Positions 8,272-16,672 are shown, counted from the first letter of the stretch. The stretch is DNA of 64,000 nucleotides from Rhizobium tumorigenes (GCF_003240565.2 NZ_CP117259.1:62001-126000), one strand, 5' to 3'. Notes: generated by a model not told the origin, from the sequence alone. Made by a program: numbers and translations.

Positions 8272-10737
8272 TTACCAGCTGTATTTGAGGGTTGCATAGA
8301 TGCTACGGCCTTCGCCCCAGTAGCATCCCGTGGCCGCGATGCAGGTCGAGACATACTTCCGGTCGAACAGGTTGCTCACGTTGAGCGATGCCTTCAGGCC
8401 CTCCATCTTCGGGTTGGCCTTGCCGAAATCATAGCGCACGGCGGCATCGAAGACTGTGTAGGAGGGTATGTCGAACAGGTTGGCGTTGTCGCCATATGTC
8501 TGTCCGGTATAACGCGCGCCGCCACCAAGGCTCAGGCCATCCCATGCGGTGGATGTCTGCAGCGTATAGTCGAGCCATAGCGATGCCTGGTGTCGCGGCA
8601 CGAAGGCGAAACGATTGCCCTGGTTGCTGACGCCGGCAGCGTTGGCGTTGGCCTTGGTGATGTCGCTATCCGTGTAGGCGTAGGATGCCAAAACGGAGAA
8701 GGCATCGGTAAGTTCTGCCTTGCCCTCAAGCTCGACGCCCCGCATCCTGACCTGGCCGGTCTGAACGTTGAAACTGGTGTTTTCCGGGTCCGGCGAAAGA
8801 ACGTTGTCCTGCGTCAGGTCGAAGGCCGAGAGGGTAACGAAACTGTTGCGGCCGACCGGTTGGTATTTGACGCCGACTTCGAACTGTTCGCCGGTGGTGG
8901 GGTCGAATGCCGTGCCTGCGCGGTCCGTGCCACTGGCAGGATTGAACGACGTCGAATATCCGGCATAGGGCGAAATGCCGTTGTCGAAATTGTAGACGAG
9001 GCCGGCGCGCCAGGTGAAATGGCCGTCCCTCTGGTTGATACTGTTGTCGGCTACGCTGGTGCGGGTTCTGGTGTCGGTATTCGCCCAATCGTATCGGCCG
9101 CCAAGCGAGAACACGAAACGATCCCACTCGACCTGGTCCTGCGCATAAAGTCCTGTCTGACTGCGCTGCTGGTTGATCTTGGTGGCAATCGCAGGGCGGG
9201 TAACGCTGGTAGCCCCGTAAACGGGATCAAATCCATTGAACAGTTTAAAGATCGGCGACAGCGCGGATTCTTCGTACCGGCTGCTTTCATAGGAATAGTC
9301 GAGACCAAAAAGGGCCGTATGCGCCAGATCTCCGGTCGAGAAATGTCCCACGGCCTGGTTGTCGACCGTGACGGCTCGAGAGCTTTCCGGAAATGCCCAG
9401 GCGTAACGGTAGAAGCCAGCAGGGTTGCAAGCCGAAGGGCAGTAGGGCTGGACGCGCTGGGTGTCCGTGCTGACATAGGAATAGCGAAGGTTCTGCCGAA
9501 CCGTCCAGGTCTCGTCGAGTTCGTGTTCGAACTCGTAGCCCACCGAGGCCTGCTCGCTTTTGTAATGGTCGTATCCCGGCTCCCCGGGGAATGTGCTACG
9601 CGGCAGTTCCGGATATTTGCCGGTATAGAGCGTTCCATTGGCCGGAAGTGCCGGCGCGCCGCCACCGCCGGGGGAGTCGATCCGCTGGTAGCTGCCGTAG
9701 ATCGTGAGGGATGTTCCCTCGTCCGGCTTGAAGGTGAAGGATGGCGCGATGTAGCCCTTCTTCTCCTTCACGAAGTCATACTGCGTGTCGGTCAGGCGGC
9801 CGACGCCGACGAGGCGGTAGAGAAGGCTGTCGTCGTCATTGATGTTGCCGTTCAGATCGAATGCAGTCTGGATGCGATTATCGGTGCCGAACTGTGTTTC
9901 CACCTCGTTCTTCGCAGTGGCGCTGGGGCGCTTCGAAACCATGTTGATCAGGCCGCCGGGCTCGCTCTGACCATAGAGAACCGAGGCGGGACCTTTCAGA
10001 ACTTCGGCGCGCTCGAGGCTGTAGGGCTCGACACGTGGCTGGGCATAGCCCCTGGCACCGAACGGCAGCCGGAGGCCATCGAGATAACGGCCGGGGCGAA
10101 AGCCGCGAATTGTGAACCAGTCGTAACGGCTGTCGTCGCCGAACTGGCTGATGACGCCGGGTGTATACCGGAACGCCTGGGTCAGCGTGGCCGATCCCTG
10201 TGCCGTCATCTGGTCGCGTGTGACGACATTGATTGCCTGTGGCGTGTTTTTGAGCGCAGCGTCGGTTTTCGTGCCCGTTGCGCTTTGCGTGGCAACAAAC
10301 CCCACGACCGGCCCTCTGCCTCGCTCCCCCTTGAGAACGATGGGTTGCAAGGATGTGGCACCGTCCGCTGCCGCATCCGGAGAGACTGCCTTTGAATTGA
10401 CAAGCAGTGCCGTCGTCGGCGTCGTGAAACGGTAGGTCAGGCCAGTCCCGGCCAGCAAGCGCGACAGCGCGGCTTCGGCGGGGAGATTGCCACTGATGCC
10501 GCTCGTGCGCAGATTGGCGGGCAGATTACCGTCGAACGCGACGTCGATGCCCGTAACGGAGGAATAGCGGACCAGTGCGGCGGAAAGCGGCTGGCCGCTG
10601 ATTGTGAAAGCGTAGCTCTTGCCGCTTTCGGCTACCGCATTTGTCGATATGGAAAGCGGTGCGAAGCCGACGCAGGCTACCAACAGCACGCTGCAAAGCA
10701 GCCGAAGACGACTGCCGCCGATTTGATTTTCCGTCAT
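8272..10737 (-). CDS. TonB-dependent ferric-siderophore receptor with STN signalling domain
   Basis: This 821-residue outer-membrane receptor has a signal peptide (~residues 1-35, ending near TNAVAES). A secretin/TonB N-terminal (STN) signalling domain spans about 40-95, followed by a plug with the RGF, LKGPASVLYGQSEPGG and NMVSKRP segments. A 22-strand type barrel ends in the aromatic terminus YSW. The start at 10737 has AGGGGG 8 bases upstream; an ATG 6 bases earlier would sit too close. The STN domain and adjacent FecI/FecR pair indicate that ligand binding signals through FecR to the sigma factor. It resembles FhuE/FoxA/FpvA-type receptors; the siderophore cannot be named. Confidence 0.93.
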   Translation of the reverse strand: MTENQIGGSRLRLLCSVLLVACVGFAPLSISTNAVAESGKSYAFTISGQPLSAALVRYSSVTGIDVAFDGNLPANLRTSGISGNLPAEAALSRLLAGTGLTYRFTTPTTALLVNSKAVSPDAAADGATSLQPIVLKGERGRGPVVGFVATQSATGTKTDAALKNTPQAINVVTRDQMTAQGSATLTQAFRYTPGVISQFGDDSRYDWFTIRGFRPGRYLDGLRLPFGARGYAQPRVEPYSLERAEVLKGPASVLYGQSEPGGLINMVSKRPSATAKNEVETQFGTDNRIQTAFDLNGNINDDDSLLYRLVGVGRLTDTQYDFVKEKKGYIAPSFTFKPDEGTSLTIYGSYQRIDSPGGGGAPALPANGTLYTGKYPELPRSTFPGEPGYDHYKSEQASVGYEFEHELDETWTVRQNLRYSYVSTDTQRVQPYCPSACNPAGFYRYAWAFPESSRAVTVDNQAVGHFSTGDLAHTALFGLDYSYESSRYEESALSPIFKLFNGFDPVYGATSVTRPAIATKINQQRSQTGLYAQDQVEWDRFVFSLGGRYDWANTDTRTRTSVADNSINQRDGHFTWRAGLVYNFDNGISPYAGYSTSFNPASGTDRAGTAFDPTTGEQFEVGVKYQPVGRNSFVTLSAFDLTQDNVLSPDPENTSFNVQTGQVRMRGVELEGKAELTDAFSVLASYAYTDSDITKANANAAGVSNQGNRFAFVPRHQASLWLDYTLQTSTAWDGLSLGGGARYTGQTYGDNANLFDIPSYTVFDAAVRYDFGKANPKMEGLKASLNVSNLFDRKYVSTCIAATGCYWGEGRSIYATLKYSW

Positions 10738-10829
10738 TCGCATTGCCCCCTGCAAACGCAATTCGGCCCGGGCATTTCCGGGCTTCTGAAAAGGGGACGC
10801 ATCAGGTCGCAAAAAACCTCGGTCGTTTT

Positions 10830-11783
10830 TCAACTTTTTTCTTGCGGATAGATCAATGTCAGCCAGGGAGAGTAGCTGGCGATGCGGATGGGAAGGCCGT
10901 TTTCAAGGTTTTCGAGTATTCTACCGGCTCGGCGAACATCGACGATGATGCTGACCGGCCGGCGCGCCAAGGCCCTGTCCATGACGATCATCTTGCCGTG
11001 ACGCCATCTGGAAAGTGCGGTCACCACATTTTCAAACGGTGTTGAAATGAAGACCAGCTTTCCATCGCGCCACGAAAGCTGTGAACCATCATCCGTGCGC
11101 ACCGGGCTGGATATTCTGTCGCGGGCATACAGAACGGACTGTCCCTCCTGGACAACCTGCTCCTGCGTCGGAGACGATACCCTGACTGAATGCTGGGCTA
11201 CCGCCACGACGATGCCTTGCTCCTCTATTCCGACGGAAAACTGCGTCCCCAGCGCCGCACTTCTCAGCAATCCACAGTCGACGACGAACGGTCGCTGCAT
11301 GTCCGGGGCAACCGTGAAGAATGCCTCGCCTTCCAGCAAATGCACCTGCCGTTGCCCTGTCGTGAAGTCCAGCGATATGGCCGTGGCGGTAGAAAGCTCC
11401 GCGACTGTGCCGTCGGGAAGGGTGATACGGGCAGTTTCTCCGACGCCCGTTCGGTAGTCTGCCGCGACCGACCGCAGATAGGCAGTGGCACTGAGCCCAG
11501 CCGTGGCAAGCACCATCAGTGCGCCGCCGGACTTGAGGAAGTTCCTGCGTTTGATGGACGAGGGCGCCGGGATCTCGGGGAGGGCCGAAGCCCCTTGCCA
11601 CAGACGCTCGAGTTCGGAATAGGCTTTGACATGCTCGGGACTGCGCTCAAGCCAAGCTCGGAATGATGCGCGGTCGTTGGCGGTGGCGCTCTCATCGAGA
11701 AGCCGCGCAAACCATTCGGCCGCGCACCGCGATACGTTCGCATCTTCGTCGGGACAGTTTTCTTTCCGGGAGATGTCCTGCAT
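10830..11783 (-). CDS. fecR: FecR-family anti-sigma / sigma regulator
   Basis: This 317-residue protein has a cytoplasmic N-terminal DUF4880-type helix region (WFARLLDES ... FRAWLERSPEH, residues ~24-55). One membrane segment lies around residues 88-105, and a periplasmic FecR domain follows (DGTVAELSTATAISLDF, then HLLEGEAFFTVA). The C-terminal part (YPQEKS end) would contact the receptor STN domain. It lies between the sigma gene and the receptor gene, the classic fecI-fecR-receptor order. The role is to hold or activate the ECF sigma factor according to receptor occupancy. Confidence 0.92.
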   Translation of the reverse strand: MQDISRKENCPDEDANVSRCAAEWFARLLDESATANDRASFRAWLERSPEHVKAYSELERLWQGASALPEIPAPSSIKRRNFLKSGGALMVLATAGLSATAYLRSVAADYRTGVGETARITLPDGTVAELSTATAISLDFTTGQRQVHLLEGEAFFTVAPDMQRPFVVDCGLLRSAALGTQFSVGIEEQGIVVAVAQHSVRVSSPTQEQVVQEGQSVLYARDRISSPVRTDDGSQLSWRDGKLVFISTPFENVVTALSRWRHGKMIVMDRALARRPVSIIVDVRRAGRILENLENGLPIRIASYSPWLTLIYPQEKS

Positions 11784-11823
11784 TCGCCGCCTCGCTCTGA
11801 GAAAATAAAGCAGCAGGGAGCCC

Positions 11824-12336
11824 TCAGCCCTGTGCCTTCATCTCCGCCCGCAACCGTTCAAGCGCGACAACCATGTGACCGAAGACCGTCTTCGGCGAAA
11901 TGCCGAGACGGTCGCCGATCTCGACGTAGGTGAGGCCATCGATGCGTGAAAGCAAGAAAACCTGTCTGGCGCGAGGCGGCATGCGCCCGAGTGCCGCCTG
12001 CACATGCCGCAGTTCCTGGCGGTTGATCGTGGTCGCTTCAACCGATTGCCTGGGATCGGATATGCTTTCCAAACCGTCGATGCCGTCGACAAAGGGCGCG
12101 AGTTTCTTGCGGCGCTGATGATCGAGAGCGAGATTCCGACCTGTCGTGACGAAATAGCCGGCAAGGTCGGCAACCTCGCGCAACAGGCCCGGCCTTTCCC
12201 AGAAACGTAAAAATGTGTCCTGCAGAAGATCTGCCGTGGTCGCTGAACATTGCACCCGACGGTAGATGACGTGTGCCAAGCGCGAACGCACGTCCATGAA
12301 GGTACCAAGTATGTCTGGGTGATCCGCGCTGTCCAT
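11824..12336 (-). CDS. fecI: ECF RNA polymerase sigma factor, FecI-like
   Basis: This 170-residue two-domain sigma factor has region 2 over about residues 15-80 (LLQDTFLRFWERP). Region 4 with its helix-turn-helix covers about 115-165 (PPRARQVFLLSRIDGLTYVEIGDRLGIS ... ALERLR). It precedes fecR by 40 bases and should direct transcription of the receptor-fhuDBC genes. A dyad matching the rhizobial iron-responsive operator lies about 40-65 bases before the start, so iron status probably controls sigma synthesis while siderophore presence controls its activity. Confidence 0.92.
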   Translation of the reverse strand: MDSADHPDILGTFMDVRSRLAHVIYRRVQCSATTADLLQDTFLRFWERPGLLREVADLAGYFVTTGRNLALDHQRRKKLAPFVDGIDGLESISDPRQSVEATTINRQELRHVQAALGRMPPRARQVFLLSRIDGLTYVEIGDRLGISPKTVFGHMVVALERLRAEMKAQG

Positions 12337-12375
12337 AAATTGCTGCTATCATCGCATGGCAATCGGGCGCAAGAG

Positions 12376-12400
12376 AAAGATGATAATAATAGTCATCTTT
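12376..12400 (-). promoter_or_regulatory. Iron-responsive operator (IRO-type, RirA) dyad before the ECF sigma gene
   Basis: The perfect 8-bp inverted repeat AAAGATGA / TCATCTTT is separated by 9 bases, giving TGA-N9-TCA at its core. That is the published consensus of the iron-responsive operator bound by RirA in rhizobia. It sits just upstream of the sigma gene start at 12336 in AT-rich sequence. Seen: the dyad and spacing. Known: the consensus. Inferred: iron repression of the whole siderophore unit. Confidence 0.75.
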
Positions 12401-12428
12401 TGTAGTCGAGCGTGGGGCTGGCAATATT

Positions 12429-12743
12429 TTACGTCTCTGACAGGATGCCGCCGGGACTGTTTTCTATCTCGTCGAGAACCTCGTCCGTGCCGAAGACGCC
12501 GAGACCCTGCATCGCATTGATAATGACTTGAGTGATCCAGAGGAAGCCATTGATAGCGGACGTGATCGCAAGGCGTTCGCCGTAGTTTGAAGCCGGATGA
12601 GGCAGCAGCGCTGGTAAACAGCGGTGCAAACGCATTGGCCACATAAATCCGTTTACCAGCGTCACTGTTCCAACCGCGACCATGCGGAACACATCGCCCT
12701 GAGCATCGGAGCCATCAGAGCGACGATGAATAATAAGTTCCAT
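12429..12743 (-). CDS. Hypothetical small protein between the sigma gene and the IS (doubtful)
   Basis: This is an open frame of 104 codons in the 573-base interval between the sigma gene and the transposase. No family is recognised. The second half (ERLAITSAINGFLWITQVIINAMQGLGVFGTDEVLDEIE) has a hydrophobic stretch followed by an acidic tail and reads more like real protein than the rest. There is no convincing ribosome site, and the frame begins 25 bases from the IS end, so it may be a fragment whose 5' part was displaced by the insertion. The interval otherwise holds the iron operator and the left IS end. Confidence 0.25.
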   Translation of the reverse strand: MELIIHRRSDGSDAQGDVFRMVAVGTVTLVNGFMWPMRLHRCLPALLPHPASNYGERLAITSAINGFLWITQVIINAMQGLGVFGTDEVLDEIENSPGGILSET

Positions 12744-12767
12744 AATAATGATTACGCATTTTTCCTA

Positions 12768-12820
12768 TGTAGCGGCTATTTAGTAATGCGACAGTTGGGC
12801 CAGTTAGAGATGCGACAGTC
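12768..12820 (+). repeat. Left inverted-repeat end of the IS
   Basis: The end contains two directly repeated motifs, TTAGTAATGCGACAG and TTAGAGATGCGACAG, spaced about 24 bases apart. These are probable transposase-binding sites and also occur in inverted form at 14442-14496 and, as a solitary copy, at 28041-28099. Confidence 0.75.
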
Positions 12821-12909
12821 TCGCCTTTCGATGCACTGGTCAACATCAACGTTGGGAGCAAGGATGACGACGTCCAGCCTGGTGGAGACCAGGAGCGAAC
12901 GGAGTCGTC

Positions 12910-14331
12910 ATGTCCTGTTTGATCACCATGTCACAGAAAGAATTGCATCGCCTCGAAGTCATCCAGAAGATCCGGGATCATCGCTTGAGTGTCGTTCAGG
13001 CGGCCGAACTGCTTGATCTCTGTCGCAGCCAGGTCCACAGGCTGCTGCAGGCTTATGACAGTGCCGGTTCGGCCGGCCTCGTGTCGAAGAAGCGATCACG
13101 ACCCAGCAATCGCCGCCACAGCGAAGATTTTCGCAATGCGGCGCTGGATCTGATCCGGGAACGCTATCTGGATTTCGGTCCGACGCTGGCGCGTGAGAAG
13201 CTGATCGAGCTTCATCAGATCTCGGTGGCCAAGGAGACGCTGCGCCAATGGATGACCGAGGCTGGTATCTGGACCTCGCGCCGAGCCCGCAAGAAGCGCG
13301 TGTTCCAACCGCGCGGCCGGCGCGACTGTTTTGGTGAACTCGTCCAGATTGACGGCTCGCATCACTGGTGGTTCGAAAGCCGCGGCCCCAAATGCGCCCT
13401 GCTCGTCTACATTGATGACGCCACCGGCAAACTGTTGCATCTGCGCTTTGCCGGATCGGAGAACACATTCGACTACCTGCATGCGACGAAGGCCTATCTG
13501 CAGCAATGGGGCAAACCGCTGGCTTTCTACAGCGACAAGCATGGTGTCTTTCGGGCGACCCATGCGTCGGAGAAAGACCGGACGAGCGGCCTGACGCAGT
13601 TTGGACGCGCGCTTTATGAGCTGAACATCGACATCATCTGCGCCAACACCCCGCAAGCCAAGGGCCGGGTTGAACGCGCCAACCAGACGCTGCAGGATCG
13701 GCTGGTGAAGGAGTTACGGCTACACGGCATCGATACGATCGCGGCGGCCAATGCCTATGCGCCGGAATTTATCGCCGACTTCAATGGTCGTTTCGGCAAG
13801 TCACCACGCAATCCGAAGGACATGCACCGGTCGCTGGCCGATCATGAGAACCTTGATGGCGCTATGTGCCGGAAGGAAGTCCGCACGTTGTCGCAAGCTT
13901 TGACGCTGCGCTACGACAAGGTGTTGTTCATTCTCGATCCGACTGACCTCTCCAGGCCACTTTCGGGAAAGAAGGTTGTTGTCTGCGATTATCCCGACGG
14001 TCGCCTCGAGATCATGCACGAGAGCTTTGCCCTGCCCTACAGAACGTTCGACAAGCTGCGGTCGGTCCATCGGCCGGACGTCGTTGAGAACAAGCGTCTG
14101 GACGACATGCTGTCTGTTGTCGCCGAGATGCAGGCCGGGCGCGAACTGCACCGTAGCAAGAGCGGTCCCCGCCGCACCGGCCAGACGGATCACATGTTCG
14201 GCATTCGCGACGGCAGCCAGGGCAATGGCTATCAGAAGCGCGGTCGCAAGCCGAGGACAGATTACATGAACGACCCGGCGGTGATTGCAAAGCGGCAGAA
14301 GGCGCTGGCGCGGATGGAGGCTGCCGAATGA
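12910..14331 (+). CDS. IS1202/ISNCY-type DDE transposase
   Basis: This 473-residue transposase starts with an N-terminal helix-turn-helix (residues ~10-60: RLEVIQKIRDHRLSVVQAAELL) and a second HTH region. An rve-type DDE catalytic core follows, with first Asp in LVQIDGSHHWW (~residue 147), second Asp in FYSDKHGVF (~residue 205), and Glu in KGRVERANQTLQDRLVKELR (~residue 257). A basic C-terminal tail ends the protein. GGAG lies 5 bases before the ATG at 12910; an internal ATG at 12928 is also possible. There is no frameshift, so the element should be active in principle. Confidence 0.92.
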   Translation: MSCLITMSQKELHRLEVIQKIRDHRLSVVQAAELLDLCRSQVHRLLQAYDSAGSAGLVSKKRSRPSNRRHSEDFRNAALDLIRERYLDFGPTLAREKLIELHQISVAKETLRQWMTEAGIWTSRRARKKRVFQPRGRRDCFGELVQIDGSHHWWFESRGPKCALLVYIDDATGKLLHLRFAGSENTFDYLHATKAYLQQWGKPLAFYSDKHGVFRATHASEKDRTSGLTQFGRALYELNIDIICANTPQAKGRVERANQTLQDRLVKELRLHGIDTIAAANAYAPEFIADFNGRFGKSPRNPKDMHRSLADHENLDGAMCRKEVRTLSQALTLRYDKVLFILDPTDLSRPLSGKKVVVCDYPDGRLEIMHESFALPYRTFDKLRSVHRPDVVENKRLDDMLSVVAEMQAGRELHRSKSGPRRTGQTDHMFGIRDGSQGNGYQKRGRKPRTDYMNDPAVIAKRQKALARMEAAE

Positions 14332-14441
14332 ACAGAAGCGCACATCGTCTCAAAGCTAAAGCCGAAACGGTGTTCTCCACCGCCCCCGCTCCGCCCTTGC
14401 AACCCGGACCAGCCGGGCGGATCGGGGGCTGACCCGCAGAG

Positions 14442-14496
14442 CCAGTGTCGCATTTCTAAATGGCTGACACCGTCGCGTCTCTAACCAGCTTTGACA
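14442..14496 (-). repeat. Right inverted-repeat end of the IS
   Basis: The reverse complement carries the two TTAG(A)-A-(T/C)GCGAC motifs seen at the left end, in the same order from the outside inwards. The terminus ACA at 14494-14496 is directly followed by the TCCTA target-site copy. Confidence 0.7.
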
Positions 14497-14501
14497 TCCT
14501 A

Positions 14502-15058
14502 TGTAGCGCGTGTGGGTTCAAGGATGAAGTACGACTTGCGATAGATAACAATGGCTTATCGCTTGCAAGGAATGAGACATGGAACGCACCTACTCGCAGA
14601 TCGACCTGGATGAGCGGCCCCAAATGCGCCCTGCTCGTCTACATTAATGACGCCACCGGCAAACTGTTGCATCTGCGCTGATCGCCGAAGCTTTACGAGG
14701 TCGCCGGCTGGCGGGGTTTCAATCGTTGAATTTCAGCCACGGGCGGATATCGACGACATCTCTGCCATCGTGGTCGGTCGCCTCGTCTGCCATGTTCTCG
14801 GCCATCTGGCCCGACGCTCGCTTCACCAGTGAAAAACAGAAATACGTAACGGCGGACGGTGGCGGGGAGTTTCAGTAAAACTCGCCTTCCTGTCTCACTA
14901 TAGATTGATTGGCTGCTCCCGGACTTGACCGATACGGTATTTGTATTGCGCACGACCGAATTTGCTTTTTTTGGCCATGCGACCCGAAATTGGCATGGGA
15001 GCAGGTGCTCGATTGCCGGAAGTCCGCCCGGTTGGGCGGTCAATCAAGGAAGAAAATC
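14502..15058. other. IS-debris region without an intact gene
   Basis: About 560 bases follow the IS with no complete gene. At 14579-14613 the sequence encodes MERTYSQIDLDE, matching the start of many rhizobial IS30-family transposases, and it breaks off at a junction with a second IS fragment. After 14680 nothing is recognised until the ribosome site of the next gene. The segment 14700-14900 gives no convincing protein in any frame. Confidence 0.5.
14579..14681 (+). pseudogene. Chimeric transposase remnant: IS30-like start joined to an IS1202/ISNCY internal fragment
   Basis: A start with MERTYSQIDLDE (IS30-type N-terminus) runs straight into a 66-base stretch, 14614-14679. This repeats bases 13382-13447 of the intact transposase with one mismatch (codons for GPKCALLVYI-DATGKLLHLR), in a different reading frame from the IS30 start. 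It ends at TGA. Neither part can be functional; the piece marks a deleted second copy of the same IS inside an older IS30 element. Confidence 0.65.
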
Positions 15059-15682
15059 ATGAACAGCAAACAGATGAAGACAGGCGTTCTGGCGCTGGCC
15101 GCCGGCCTGATGGTGTCCGCTATCGGCCTGCAGGGTGCGCAGGCTGCCGACAAGATCCGCGTTCGCGGCGTGGTCGAAAGCCTGAGCGGCGATACGCTGA
15201 AGGTGAAGTCGCGCGAGGGCAAGGATGTGATGATCATGCTGAAGTCCGGCTGGGCCGTCAACGGCATCGTCAAGGCAGACGTCAGCGACATCAAGCCGGG
15301 CGATTTCGTCGGGATTGCCTCCATGCCGACTGACAGCGGCGTCAATGGCGCGCTGGAAGTGCTGATCTTCCCGGCCGCCATGAAGGGCACCGGCGAAGGC
15401 GACTACGGCTGGGACCTGAAGCCGAAAAGCTCGATGACCAATGCAACGGTTGCGAGCGCCGTGACCTCCGTTAACGGTCCGACGCTGTCACTGACCTACA
15501 AGGGCGGTGAGAAGAAGATCTCCATTCCGCCAGGCACGCCTGTCGTCACCATCGCCCCGGCCACCAAGAGCGACATCAAGGCCGGCGCCGGCGTGATCAT
15601 CAACGGCACCACGGCAGGCGACAACATGGTCGAAGCCGACCGCGTCGTCGTCGGCATCAACGGCGTCGTTCCGCCTATGTGA
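15059..15682 (+). CDS. Secreted protein of unknown function with repeated beta-type segments
   Basis: This 207-residue protein has a clear signal peptide (MKTGVLALAAGLMVSAIGLQGAQA, cleavage near residue 27). The mature part has two comparable halves, each with a short strand-rich motif (VVESLSGDTLKVKSREGKDVMI and VTSVNGPTLSLTYKGGEKKISI). This pattern resembles DUF5666/OB-like periplasmic proteins. The ATG at 15059 is preceded by AAGGAAG 8 bases upstream and starts exactly at the signal peptide. A hairpin follows the stop. It lies just before a cytochrome b and a molybdopterin enzyme, with a hairpin between, so it may be co-regulated rather than co-transcribed. Confidence 0.75.
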   Translation: MNSKQMKTGVLALAAGLMVSAIGLQGAQAADKIRVRGVVESLSGDTLKVKSREGKDVMIMLKSGWAVNGIVKADVSDIKPGDFVGIASMPTDSGVNGALEVLIFPAAMKGTGEGDYGWDLKPKSSMTNATVASAVTSVNGPTLSLTYKGGEKKISIPPGTPVVTIAPATKSDIKAGAGVIINGTTAGDNMVEADRVVVGINGVVPPM

Positions 15683-15710
15683 TCCAGCGCTCATGCGCTA
15701 TTGTCATACG

Positions 15711-15735
15711 GCCCGGCTGCATCATGCAGTCGGGC
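15711..15735 (+). terminator. Hairpin downstream of the secreted protein gene
   Basis: GCCCG-G-CTGCAT-C-ATGCAG-T-CGGGC forms a near-perfect stem with a very short loop 29 bases after the stop. The following TGTTCTGTTCGT is T-rich but not a clean T-run, so termination may be partial and read-through into the cytochrome gene is possible. Confidence 0.5.
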
Positions 15736-15814
15736 TGTTCTGTTCGTCCGCCACAGCACCGTCGCCATTCGAAAATGACCCGGCTGCGTCAGCGGCATCG
15801 CACGAGGACTGTCC

Positions 15815-16672
15815 ATGGCCAGCATCGAAGACATCGGGATCGCTCCGCCGCCAGCGCCGGCAAAGATCTACATCAGGCGCCACTCGGTCGTAACCCGCGT
15901 AACCCACTGGATCAACGTTCTCTGTCTGACGCTGCTGCTGATGAGCGGCATGCAGATCTTCAATGCCCACCCGCAACTTCACTGGGGACAATACGGCGCC
16001 GTCGAGGACCCATCCTGGTTCGAGATTGCCAGCGCCGAGGACGGTGACAAGGTCATCGGCACCACCCGCATCGGCAGCCTGACGCTGACCACCACCGGCC
16101 TGCTCGGCGCGTCCCGGGTGGACGGCGAGATGACAGCGAGGGCCTTTCCGGCGTGGGCCACCATTCCGAGCTTCCAGGATCTGGCAACCGGCCGCCGCTG
16201 GCACTTCTTCTTCGCCTGGCTGTTCGTCATCAATGGCCTGCTCTACGTCCTCTATGGCCTGATCGGCGGTCACTTCCGTCGCGACCTAGCACCGACTGCC
16301 CATGACATAGCCCCGCGCAATGTCTGGCAGGAGGTCAAGGACCATGCCCGCCTGCGTTTTCCCAAGGGGGAGAAAGCGCGCCGCTACAACGCGCTGCAGA
16401 AGCTGACCTATATCCTCGTGATCTTCATCCTGCTGCCGCTGATGATCGGCTCGGGGCTCACTATGTCTCCGGCGATGGATGCCGGTTATCCCTTCCTGCT
16501 CGACATATTCGGTGGCCGCCAGTCCGCCCGCGGCATCCATTTCATTGCCGCCTGGAGCCTCGTGCTCTTCGTCGTCGTCCATGTCGTCATGGTCATTCTG
16601 TCCGGCCTCTGGAACAACATGCGCTCCATGGTGACCGGCCGCTATGCGATATCCGGGGAGACGAAGCCATGA
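15815..16672 (+). CDS. Di-haem cytochrome b561-type membrane subunit
   Basis: This 285-residue membrane protein of the cytochrome b561 / formate dehydrogenase-gamma type has about four hydrophobic segments: residues ~32-52, ~130-155, ~200-222 and ~240-265. Histidines in or near the helices are candidate haem ligands: HSVVTRVTHW near residues 23-31, RRWHFFFAW near 131 and IHFIAAWSLVLFVVVHV near 237-253. Its ATGA overlap with the following molybdopterin enzyme indicates a two-subunit enzyme. Electrons would flow between the periplasmic Mo subunit and quinone through this cytochrome (inference from the pairing). Confidence 0.87.
   Translation: MASIEDIGIAPPPAPAKIYIRRHSVVTRVTHWINVLCLTLLLMSGMQIFNAHPQLHWGQYGAVEDPSWFEIASAEDGDKVIGTTRIGSLTLTTTGLLGASRVDGEMTARAFPAWATIPSFQDLATGRRWHFFFAWLFVINGLLYVLYGLIGGHFRRDLAPTAHDIAPRNVWQEVKDHARLRFPKGEKARRYNALQKLTYILVIFILLPLMIGSGLTMSPAMDAGYPFLLDIFGGRQSARGIHFIAAWSLVLFVVVHVVMVILSGLWNNMRSMVTGRYAISGETKP

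Larger units (their letters stand above)
12768..14496 (+). mobile_element. Insertion sequence of the IS1202/ISNCY type
   Basis: The element carries one transposase gene between related inverted ends. The left end reads TGT....GCT..TTAG then two copies of a TTAG-(A/T)-A-TGCGACAG-like motif. The reverse complement of the right end reads TGT....GCT..TTAG with the same two motifs. Placing the termini at TGT...ACA leaves an identical TCCTA on both sides (12763-12767 and 14497-14501), a 5-bp target duplication. The match runs on for 7 more bases (TGTAGCG), so a 12-bp duplication with slightly shorter ends is an alternative reading. The element looks intact. Confidence 0.82.

Noticed and set aside
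8590..10395. 601-codon plus-strand frame inside the TonB receptor gene
   Set aside because: Antisense of a gene with full receptor motifs; no ribosome site or domain.
12768..14501. Composite transposon spanning 12.8-28.1 kb between the intact IS and the solitary IS end
   Set aside because: The 28-kb copy is only a left end in the same orientation with no transposase, and the enclosed genes (copA, antiporter, aroQ) look like ordinary host genes, so there is no sign that the whole segment moved as one unit.
14460..14681. 73-codon frame beginning at the right IS end
   Set aside because: It is made of IS end, an out-of-frame IS30 start and the transposase fragment; not a gene but debris.
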